Below, piece after piece: positions 14,481-21,046 of a stretch of DNA of 21,046 bases. The stretch is from UBA993 sp964436815 (GTDB lineage: Bacteria > Bacillota > Dethiobacteria > DTU022). Made by a program: the position numbers and the translations under genes. The stretch covers positions 1 through 21,046 of the forward strand of contig CAYTER010000041.1 of NCBI GenBank assembly GCA_964436815.1, given 5' to 3'. Numbering within the stretch: the first letter of the stretch is position 1; each line of letters begins with the position of its first letter. Below the pieces are notes generated by a model. That model was not told the DNA's origin. It did not search any database and was given only the letters and a program-made list of their open reading frames with translations.

Positions 14481-15335
14481 TTGGAAATATATATAATTAA
14501 CGGGCTGGTTTTAGGCTCAATTTATGCCCTGATCGCCTTAGGCTTGAATCTGATCTGGAGTATCACTGATATTCCAGATTTCAGCCAGGGTGGTATATAT
14601 GTGATTGCAGCCTATGTAGTATATTTTTGCATTACTTCACTAAGTATACCCTGGTATATCGCCATGCTCATTGCCGCTCTGGTTGGCGCTGTTATGGCTT
14701 ACAGTTTCGAAAAATTGCTCTACCGGCGCTGGCGGGGCAGAACAGATCACATTCAGCTGCTATGCGCGATAGCCCTGTTTTTCCTGTTGGCCAACCTGGC
14801 TATTTATCTTTGGACTGCAAAATCCTTGAATCTTGAGCATTACATCAAAGGCGTAGTAGACATATTTGGAGTAGGTGTTTCTTACCAGAGATTGATGATT
14901 ATTGTAGTTGTAATTATCCTTTTTGTAGTCATCAATTTGTTCTTGAAAAAAACAAAAACCGGAAAGGCAATCAGGGCTGCAACCCAGGATATTGAAGTTG
15001 CACCCTGGATGGGAATAGATATAAACAAGGTTTTTTCAATTATTTTCGCCATGGGAGGAGCTCTATCAGGAATCGCGGCAACCCTGATTGCGCCTGTGTT
15101 TGCTGTCTATCCGATGATGGGTGAGTTGCCCTTATTAAAAGCACTGGTCGTAGTTATCCTCGGCGGTAAAGGAAGCCTCGGTGGCACACTGATTGCCGGT
15201 ATGGGGCTTGGGGTCCTTGAAAGTTTGGGAGCAGGTTATATCTCTGCTTCATATCAACATGGCTATGCTTTTATTATTCTTCTGATTGTTCTTATTTTCA
15301 GACCACAAGGCTTGTTTGGCTCGCGTAAAGAATAA
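14481..15335 (+). CDS. Liv-type ABC transporter permease (LivH-like)
   Basis: One of the two membrane channel subunits of the importer. The 284-aa product starts LEIYIINGLVLGSIYALIALGLNLIW, the typical LivH N-terminus, and has about eight hydrophobic segments, with KTKTGKAIRAATQDIEVAPWMGIDINKVFSIIFAMGGALSGIAATL as the ATPase-coupling loop. The TTG at 14481 is preceded by AAAGGAGAG (14466-14474). A longer frame from 14361 would read through the hairpin and is unlikely to be translated. About 70 bases separate it from the livM-like gene. Confidence 0.9.
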   Translation: MEIYIINGLVLGSIYALIALGLNLIWSITDIPDFSQGGIYVIAAYVVYFCITSLSIPWYIAMLIAALVGAVMAYSFEKLLYRRWRGRTDHIQLLCAIALFFLLANLAIYLWTAKSLNLEHYIKGVVDIFGVGVSYQRLMIIVVVIILFVVINLFLKKTKTGKAIRAATQDIEVAPWMGIDINKVFSIIFAMGGALSGIAATLIAPVFAVYPMMGELPLLKALVVVILGGKGSLGGTLIAGMGLGVLESLGAGYISASYQHGYAFIILLIVLIFRPQGLFGSRKE

Positions 15336-15404
15336 TTTCTGGCTTAACCAGTAAGTTGGTATAAGTGTTGAGCAGTTTGACATTGTTATGTGAGAGGTGA
15401 AATT

Positions 15405-16385
15405 ATGGAACTGGCGAAAAGTAACACCACCTTGGCAAATAAAATTAATTACCGGATGTGGATAGCAGCACTGGTTGTAGTTGTAGCAGTAAGTTTCGTG
15501 CCGGTGCTATTTTCCCGCTATGTCATTTATGTTGCTACCCTGGCTTTATTATATGCGATGCTTACAGCCAGTTATGACCTTATTTTTGGCTATACCGGTC
15601 AGCTGTCATTTTCACAGGGCGCATTTTTTGGTCTGGGTGCCTATACATCAGCGCTGCTGACCTTGATGGCCGGTTTAAATTTCTGGCTGGCATTTGTGAT
15701 TACAATTATTGTCGGCTTTATTGTTGCGGTATTAGTCGGAGCTCCTGCATTAAGATTAAGGGGTTCTTACTTTGCAGTTACAACATTTTTTCTCGCTCAT
15801 TTTGTTTACCTGGTGTTTCTGAATACTAACCAACTGACAGGAGGCCCGATGGGCTTGAGAGGCATACAACCTCCTCCTAACATTGGACCGATAGATTTTT
15901 CCTCGATGAATGTATATTTTTATTTTGTGTTAATATTTACCATCTTGGTGGTTCTGTTCTTGTACTACCTGATCTATAAAACCGAAATTGGCAAACGGTT
16001 TGTGGCAATCCGTGAAGATCAGGACCTGGCGGAATCACTGGGTGTAAATACTTCATTTTACAAGGTTCTTTCTTTCAGTATCAGTGGGGCCCTGGCAGCG
16101 CTTGCCGGATCGCTTTTTGCCCACTTTTTCCTCCTGCTTCACCCGTCACAGTTTGCCTGGTTCACTTCAGAAATGGTGGTGATCATGACCCTTGTCGGTG
16201 GGGCTGGCACCCTGATTGGCCCTGTTCTCGGTGCTGCCGTGGTTACCTTTGTTCTTGAACTCTTCCGTTACGCTCCGGAGCTTAGATATATTATCTGGGC
16301 TGCCGCGCTGATAGCAATTTTAGTTTTTGAACCCAAAGGTTTGATGGGGATGGCCAAGAGAATTCGTTTCAGGAGGTCACAGTAA
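15405..16385 (+). CDS. Liv-type ABC transporter permease (LivM-like)
   Basis: The second membrane channel subunit (326 aa). Key features are SYDLIFGYTGQLSFSQGAFFGLGAYTSALL, the PALRLRGSYFAVTTFFLAHFVY segment, and the coupling loop KTEIGKRFVAIREDQDLAESLGVNTSFYKVLSFSISGALAALAGSL, all typical of LivM. The ATG at 15405 has a good RBS (GAGAGGTG, 15392-15399); an upstream GTG at 15390 would put the RBS inside the gene. The stop TAA (16383-16385) shares one base with the ATG of the next gene. Confidence 0.9.
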   Translation: MELAKSNTTLANKINYRMWIAALVVVVAVSFVPVLFSRYVIYVATLALLYAMLTASYDLIFGYTGQLSFSQGAFFGLGAYTSALLTLMAGLNFWLAFVITIIVGFIVAVLVGAPALRLRGSYFAVTTFFLAHFVYLVFLNTNQLTGGPMGLRGIQPPPNIGPIDFSSMNVYFYFVLIFTILVVLFLYYLIYKTEIGKRFVAIREDQDLAESLGVNTSFYKVLSFSISGALAALAGSLFAHFFLLLHPSQFAWFTSEMVVIMTLVGGAGTLIGPVLGAAVVTFVLELFRYAPELRYIIWAAALIAILVFEPKGLMGMAKRIRFRRSQ

Positions 16386-17134
16386 TGGAAAATATACTCG
16401 AAGTAAATGGTCTAAAAAAACAGTTTGGTGGTTTAACTGCGGTAAATAATATCAATTTTTCAGTAGAAAAAGGCAGCATTACCGGAATAATTGGGCCTAA
16501 CGGTGCGGGCAAAACCACTACTTTTGGGATGATCGCCGGAGAACACCAGCCCACTGCCGGCACCATTATTTTCGAGGGGGAACGGATTGATAAGCTGAAG
16601 CCCTCGCTGATTTGCAAAAAAGGGATTGCCCGTACTTTTCAGGTGGTTAAGGTTTTCAGAGAGTTAACTGTTTATGAGCATGTTGTAATGGGCGCTGTTG
16701 CCGGCAAATCCTGCTTTTCCAAATGTTCTTATCAACCCTTTGAAATTGAGCATCTGCTGGAATTAACCGGTTTTGAACATGATCACAAAAAGATCGCCGG
16801 CAGTCTTACATCAGCGCGTCAAAAGCAGCTGGGCCTGGCAACAGCCCTCGCCACAAATCCCAAAATGCTACTTCTGGATGAGCTGATGGCCGGTCTCAAC
16901 CTGACCGAAATTGAAAAATGCCTTCAGGTCTTAAGAAAGGTAAATGAAGAAATGGGTATTACCCTGGTTATCATTGAACACGTGATGAGGGTTATTATGA
17001 GCCTCTGTAAGAAAATTATCGTCCTCGATACCGGGCAGATTATTGCTGAAGGCACGCCAAAAGAGATCTCTGAAAATGAACGAGTGATCAATGCTTACCT
17101 CGGGAAGGAGGAAAAAGCAAATGTTGGAAGTTAA
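16385..17134 (+). CDS. Liv-type ABC transporter ATPase (LivG-like)
   Basis: One of two ATP-binding subunits that power the importer (249 aa). Walker A is GPNGAGKT (about 36-43), and GIARTFQVVKVFRELTVYEHV is the Q-loop region. The signature loop reads LTSARQKQLGLATALATNPK rather than LSGGQ, and the Walker B line is MLLLDELMAGLN with Leu after Asp-Glu in place of Pro; the H-loop is IEHVM. These deviations occur in a subgroup of LivG-like ATPases, so the protein is probably functional. AGGAGGT (16371-16377) inside the end of livM is the RBS. Confidence 0.9.
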   Translation: MENILEVNGLKKQFGGLTAVNNINFSVEKGSITGIIGPNGAGKTTTFGMIAGEHQPTAGTIIFEGERIDKLKPSLICKKGIARTFQVVKVFRELTVYEHVVMGAVAGKSCFSKCSYQPFEIEHLLELTGFEHDHKKIAGSLTSARQKQLGLATALATNPKMLLLDELMAGLNLTEIEKCLQVLRKVNEEMGITLVIIEHVMRVIMSLCKKIIVLDTGQIIAEGTPKEISENERVINAYLGKEEKANVGS

Positions 17135-17828
17135 TAAATTAGCCGTAGGTTATAAAGGCGTCCAGGTTATCTGGGATGTTTCGTTCACTGTTGAAGAAGG
17201 CGAACTTGTAGCTTTAGTTGGATCCAACGGGGCTGGAAAAAGCACGATCCTGAAGACCATTTCCGGGGTAATAAAAGTAATTTCCGGTGATATTATATTT
17301 AAAGGAGAATCGCTCGTTGGAGTGCCAGCCCACAAAGTAGTTGCCAAAGGGCTTGCCTACATTCCCGAGGGTAGAAGGGTTTTCCCCTATATGACCGTAA
17401 AAGAAAACCTGGAGCTTGGCGCTTATATTGAGAGCGATCATAGTAAAGTTAAGCAAAACCTTGACCGGGTATTTGAGCTGTTTCCGAGGTTAAAAGAAAG
17501 ACAGGGCCAGATGGCGGGGACTTTTAGCGGGGGAGAACAGCAGATGTTGGTCATCGGACGGGCATTGATGTCGGCGCCAAAATTTTTGATGATTGACGAA
17601 CCTTCTCTTGGCCTTCAGCCAACCATAGTAAACCTTGTTTACGAGGCAATTGATACATTGCACAAACAAGGTATTACAATTCTGCTGGTTGAACAAAATG
17701 TGCAAAAAAGCCTTGAGATTGCCAGCAGAGGCTTTGTTCTTGAAAATGGCCGTATTTCGCTTGCCGGACCAAGCAGTGAGCTATTAAATAATGAGGATAT
17801 GAAGAAGGTTTACCTCGGAATCAGTTAA
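17121..17828 (+). CDS. Liv-type ABC transporter ATPase (LivF-like)
   Basis: The second ATP-binding subunit (235 aa). It has Walker A GSNGAGKST, the Q-loop with LAYIPEGRRVFPYMTVKENLELGA typical of LivF, the canonical signature FSGGEQQML, Walker B FLMIDEPSLGL and the H-loop LVEQNV. The ATG at 17121 with AAGGAGG at 17105-17111 is preferred over the ATG at 17091, which would place this RBS within the coding part. The start overlaps the end of the livG-like gene by 14 bases, so the pair is translationally coupled. Confidence 0.93.
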   Translation: MLEVNKLAVGYKGVQVIWDVSFTVEEGELVALVGSNGAGKSTILKTISGVIKVISGDIIFKGESLVGVPAHKVVAKGLAYIPEGRRVFPYMTVKENLELGAYIESDHSKVKQNLDRVFELFPRLKERQGQMAGTFSGGEQQMLVIGRALMSAPKFLMIDEPSLGLQPTIVNLVYEAIDTLHKQGITILLVEQNVQKSLEIASRGFVLENGRISLAGPSSELLNNEDMKKVYLGIS

Positions 17829-17842
17829 AGGAGAACGAGCTT

Positions 17843-19099
17843 TTGCCGTCAGTTAAGAATATACTAATTATCGCCTTATTTATCCTACTAGTAATAGTAA
17901 TCGTGACAGGTAACTTTAATAATCTAGTCTATGCCGATTCAGTGGAATCCGAAAGTATCCTTGAAGATCAGGTCCTATATTATTTTTGGGCTTTTTGCCC
18001 CTTGTGTACTGAGCCTGATGAGAATTTGATCAGGTTTCAGGAATATCCTGTATCCATTGAAGTATATGAAGTTGTTTATAGCTCAGAAAACCTGGAGTTT
18101 TTTAACCAGGTCAGAGCTGAACTCGGCATTGATATGATTATTTTTCCGATCTTTATTTTTAACGGACAATACTGGATTGGGGATTCAGCAGCAATTCTGG
18201 AAGATGTTGCCTCGGCGATCGAGCGTACTATCGATGGTGGGATTGCAGAACAGTCGCAAACTCTAATCCGTGTCCCATTTGCCGGGGAGATTAATCTGCT
18301 TTCCTCCCCAATCCTGTTAACGACAGTAGTCATTGCTTTTTTGGATGGATTCAATCCATGCTCGTTTTTCGTGCTTACATTTTTACTGGCGATTATCGTT
18401 CATTCTGCTTCGCGAAAACGAATTATGATTGTGGGATTGACATTTCTAATTGTCACATCGCTTGTTTACGGTTTGTTCATGCTTGGAGCGTTAAATATCA
18501 TGCTGATCGCTTCGCAGCTTTTCTGGATCCGTAACCTGGTGGCGGTTATTGTTATTATCCTCGGGATACTGGGCATTAAGGATTACTTTGCCTTTAAGGA
18601 AGGCCCTTCAATGAGTATTCCTGACAGCTACAAGTCTAAATATTACAGTCAGGTCAGGAAAGTTTTATATTCGGACTCAGTATTTCCAATGGTTGCAGCA
18701 ACGGCTTTAATGGCTTTGGGCATAGCCCTGGTAGAGCTACCCTGTACTGCAGGTTTTCCCTTTATCTGGACCGGTATCATAGCCGGACTTGATTTGTCAA
18801 CTACTGATTACATCTTTTTATTTGCGCTCTATCTGGTTATCTATTTTGCTGATGAATTTTTGATTTTTTTACTGGCGTTGATTAAAATGCGTTCCGTAAA
18901 AATAACTGAAGAATCCGGAAGGTTGCTTAAACTTATAGCCGGAAGCCTGATGCTAGTATTGGGCTTGGTATTAGTGGTCAAGCCAACTCTGATGGAAAGT
19001 CTTAGAGGTATGTTCTTGGCTTTTGGTACTGTATTTGTGCTAATATTAATATTGTACGGTATGCGCCGATTTTTATTAAAAAAATTAAAGAATTTATAG
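17843..19099 (+). CDS. Thioredoxin-fold / CcdA-DsbD-like membrane redox protein
   Basis: A 418-aa protein joining an extracytoplasmic thioredoxin- or glutaredoxin-like domain to a multi-helix membrane part. Residues 1-30 are a signal or anchor segment. VLYYFWAFCPLCTEP gives the redox pair C52-x-x-C55, and the domain continues to FPIFIFNGQYWIG. The membrane part (about 150-418) has Cys173 in DGFNPCSFFVLTFLLA and Cys301 in ALVELPCTAGFPF, the paired-cysteine pattern of CcdA/DsbD, which passes electrons from cytoplasmic thioredoxin across the membrane. The start is TTG at 17843 behind AAGGAGAA (17827-17834). It sits 14 bases after livF and 22 before the oxidoreductase, so it is an operon member. 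The target may be an exported thiol such as the Cys-rich binding protein, but that is a guess. Confidence 0.82.
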   Translation: MPSVKNILIIALFILLVIVIVTGNFNNLVYADSVESESILEDQVLYYFWAFCPLCTEPDENLIRFQEYPVSIEVYEVVYSSENLEFFNQVRAELGIDMIIFPIFIFNGQYWIGDSAAILEDVASAIERTIDGGIAEQSQTLIRVPFAGEINLLSSPILLTTVVIAFLDGFNPCSFFVLTFLLAIIVHSASRKRIMIVGLTFLIVTSLVYGLFMLGALNIMLIASQLFWIRNLVAVIVIILGILGIKDYFAFKEGPSMSIPDSYKSKYYSQVRKVLYSDSVFPMVAATALMALGIALVELPCTAGFPFIWTGIIAGLDLSTTDYIFLFALYLVIYFADEFLIFLLALIKMRSVKITEESGRLLKLIAGSLMLVLGLVLVVKPTLMESLRGMFLAFGTVFVLILILYGMRRFLLKKLKNL

Positions 19100-19121
19100 C
19101 GGTGTGAAAGGAGATATGTTA

Positions 19122-20963
19122 ATGCACGGTTTTTATGGCAAAATCCTGGAGATAAATCTATCGACAGGCGAGCAGAAAGAGACATCAATTCCTGAGGAGG
19201 ATTACCGCCTGTTTCTTGGCGGCAGCGGTCTAGCAGCCAGGCTTTACGATCAGCGGGGGTATGGCAGATTTGAGCCTTTGGCGGAAGAAGCGCCGCTGAT
19301 CATTATTACCGGCATTTTGACGGGCTATAATATTCCAACCGCCTGCAAAGCCGCTTTTTGCGGTAAATCGCCGGCTACCGGTATCTGGGCCGAAGCGGTT
19401 GTCGGCGGTTACTGGCCGGCTGCCTTTAAGACTACCGGATATGACGGACTGATTATCACCGGAAAAGCGGCAAAACCGGTTTACCTTTACTTCGAGGGCG
19501 GAAAAGTTGAGATTAAGAATGCAGATGAACTTTGGGGTAGCGATGTTTTTGAAACGCTCGAAAAACTCCAGGCTGCGCATGGCGAGAAAGTTAAGATGGC
19601 GGCTATCGGGCCGGCCGGTGAAAAGGGAGCGCTAATCGCTTCAATCATGATTGACGGCCCCGATGCCCGGGCGGCCGGACGGTGCGGCATGGGTGCGGTG
19701 ATGGGTTCGAAAAATTTAAAAGCGCTAGCTGTGGAAAAGAGCGATACCCTGCCGGCGCTTTTTGATCAGCAGGGTCTTACGGAGTCGCGTAAAAAAGCGA
19801 TGCCCACAATCCGTGAAAAAGCTAAAGGACTAACCGATTTCGGCACCGCCGGCGGTGTTCCCGTGGTTGAAAAATTAGGCGACCTGCCGATTAAGAATTG
19901 GACTCTTGGCAGTTGGACTGAAGAAGCGGCCAGGGTTTCCGGCCAGGCTATGGCGGAGGAGTTTTTTGTCAAACACTATGCCTGCTTTGCCTGTCCGATT
20001 CGCTGTGGAAAAGAGATGAAAGTTCCGTTAGGGCCGCATAAAGACTCGATCTCTCACGGGCCTGAATATGAAACGATTGCCGGTTTCGGGGCGATGTGCT
20101 TAAATGATGACCCGGGCTATGTCATTGCTGCCAACGATCTCTGTAACCGTCTCGGGCTTGATACCATGAGCTGCTCTTCGGTGGTCGCTTTTGCCATGGA
20201 TCTCTACGAACACGGCCTGATCCCGGTTAATCTGCTGGGTGATCTCAAACCCGAGTGGGGTAGCGGCGAGGCAATCCTGAGGCTGATCAAACTAATTGCA
20301 GAACGCGAAGGGATTGGCGAGTATCTCTCTCTCGGCGTGAAGAGGGCGGCAGAGCATTTCGGCCCACTGGCCGGTGAGTTTGCCGTCCACAGCAAGGGGC
20401 TTGAAGTGGCTTACCACGACCCCCGTGCCTTCACCAGCATGGCTGTTGTCTACGCCACCGGCAACCGGGGTGCCTGCCACCTTGAAGGGCTTACCTACTT
20501 CAATGAAAACCGGGCATTTCCCGGCTCCCTGGTCGGCATGAAAGACGATTACGATCCCCACAGCAGCGAGGACAAACCACTGCTGGCCAAAACAATGCAG
20601 GAGTACATGATTACCTTTAATGCCCTCGGTCTCTGCAAGTTTCTGATCAGGGGCCATGTAACTCCGGCTATTATCGCCGAGTGGGTCGCCAAAACTACCG
20701 GTTGGGATTTTGATGAGAAAGAACTGTTTACGGCCGGTGAGCGTCTCTTTAACTTAAAACGCAAGATCAATGTCGGTTTAGGCATCAGCCGTAAAGACGA
20801 TACCTTACCCCCCCGCCTGCTTGTTCATGATCGCGGCGAAGGCGCGGCAGCCGGCAGCCTGCCTCATCTGGGCAAAATGCTCTTCGAATATTATAATTTA
20901 AGAGGCTGGAGTGTTGAGGGTATTCCTTTACCCGAGACTTTGGAACGTCTAAATATAAGCTGA
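19122..20963 (+). CDS. aor: Tungsten-containing aldehyde:ferredoxin oxidoreductase
   Basis: The enzyme oxidises aldehydes to carboxylic acids (or reduces acids) with ferredoxin, using a tungsten bis-pterin cofactor and a [4Fe-4S] cluster in the cytoplasm. The 613-aa length is normal. Cluster ligands are C288-x2-C291-x3-C295 (ACFACPIRCGK) and C505 (GLCKFLI); the first three have the same numbering as I recall for Pyrococcus furiosus AOR, which supports the ATG at 19122. MHGFYGKILEINLSTGE, the ARAAGRCGMGAVMGSKNLKALAV block and the LGLDTMSCSSVVAFAMDLYE region are family hallmarks. AAAGGAGAT (19107-19115) is the RBS; GTG at 19104 and ATG at 19116 lie too far upstream or too close. Substrate range within the AOR family is uncertain. 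Confidence 0.93.
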   Translation: MHGFYGKILEINLSTGEQKETSIPEEDYRLFLGGSGLAARLYDQRGYGRFEPLAEEAPLIIITGILTGYNIPTACKAAFCGKSPATGIWAEAVVGGYWPAAFKTTGYDGLIITGKAAKPVYLYFEGGKVEIKNADELWGSDVFETLEKLQAAHGEKVKMAAIGPAGEKGALIASIMIDGPDARAAGRCGMGAVMGSKNLKALAVEKSDTLPALFDQQGLTESRKKAMPTIREKAKGLTDFGTAGGVPVVEKLGDLPIKNWTLGSWTEEAARVSGQAMAEEFFVKHYACFACPIRCGKEMKVPLGPHKDSISHGPEYETIAGFGAMCLNDDPGYVIAANDLCNRLGLDTMSCSSVVAFAMDLYEHGLIPVNLLGDLKPEWGSGEAILRLIKLIAEREGIGEYLSLGVKRAAEHFGPLAGEFAVHSKGLEVAYHDPRAFTSMAVVYATGNRGACHLEGLTYFNENRAFPGSLVGMKDDYDPHSSEDKPLLAKTMQEYMITFNALGLCKFLIRGHVTPAIIAEWVAKTTGWDFDEKELFTAGERLFNLKRKINVGLGISRKDDTLPPRLLVHDRGEGAAAGSLPHLGKMLFEYYNLRGWSVEGIPLPETLERLNIS

Positions 20964-21007
20964 TTTTTAAGCGATTTTTTATAATCAAACTCTATGGAGG
21001 AATCGAA

Positions 21008-21046
21008 ATGTCGACAACCGGAGAACTTGAAAGAAAATACGTCCTG
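21008..21046 (+). CDS. Start of an unidentified gene (cut by window end)
   Basis: ATG at 21008 follows a good RBS (GGAGGAA, 20997-21003), and the frame stays open for 13 codons to the window edge, reading MSTTGELERKYVL. It starts 44 bases after the oxidoreductase gene on the same strand and is probably the next operon member. Too little is visible for a family. Confidence 0.6.
   Translation, partial: MSTTGELERKYVL

Noticed and set aside
1..21046. CRISPR array, insertion sequence or tRNA genes
   Set aside because: No regularly spaced repeats, no transposase-like frames with terminal repeats, and no tRNA cloverleaf with a T-loop GTTCRA pattern were seen by eye.

Overview
The window is a bacterial, probably low-GC Gram-positive (Clostridia-like) chromosome segment, very likely from a metagenome or draft assembly because it contains a run of exactly 100 N (3531-3630). 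Lineage is inferred from strong AGGAGG-type ribosome binding sites, frequent TTG/GTG starts, a sigma-54 enhancer-binding protein with matching -24/-12 promoters (which exclude an archaeon), and the combination of an N-type ATPase with a pyrrolysine methylamine methyltransferase. I cannot name the species.

Region 1 (1-563): the last codons of an upstream + strand gene, then about 400 bases without a protein gene. On the minus strand these hold a near-consensus sigma-70 promoter, a roughly 310-nt purine-rich, hairpin-rich interval, and an intrinsic terminator. I read this as an unassigned structured ncRNA. A 28-codon ORF with a strong RBS follows and overlaps the start of atpD.

Region 2 (564-7043): an N-ATPase operon in the diagnostic order atpD-C-Q-R-B-E-F-A-G. 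The assembly gap removes the end of atpB and the start of atpE and creates a false fused frame. The surviving part of the c subunit carries the E-S-T-x-x-Y sodium-ligand pattern, AtpF ends in a delta/OSCP-like domain, and atpG seems to start at an ATA codon.

Region 3 (7029-8838): a convergent MFS exporter whose 3' end overlaps atpG, then a divergent MoaD/ThiS-like small protein.

Region 4 (8907-12660): a PAS/sigma-54 activator, a sigma-54 promoter with an upstream dyad, and mtbB-mtbC. mtbB is a dimethylamine methyltransferase read through an in-frame amber codon (TAG at 11656-11658, predicted pyrrolysine); mtbC is its corrinoid protein.

Region 5 (12661-21046): a second sigma-54 promoter with the same dyad (AAGTC-N6-GACTC), then a tightly packed run of a Liv-type substrate-binding lipoprotein, two permeases, two ATPases, a thioredoxin-CcdA/DsbD-like membrane redox protein, a tungsten aldehyde:ferredoxin oxidoreductase, and the start of one more gene.

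Working model (inference): the PAS/sigma-54 activator co-induces a pyrrolysine-dependent dimethylamine demethylation module and a module that imports some organic substrate and oxidises an aldehyde. One possibility is that the imported compound releases dimethylamine plus an aldehyde. The MoaD-like protein could serve the pterin cofactor of the oxidoreductase.
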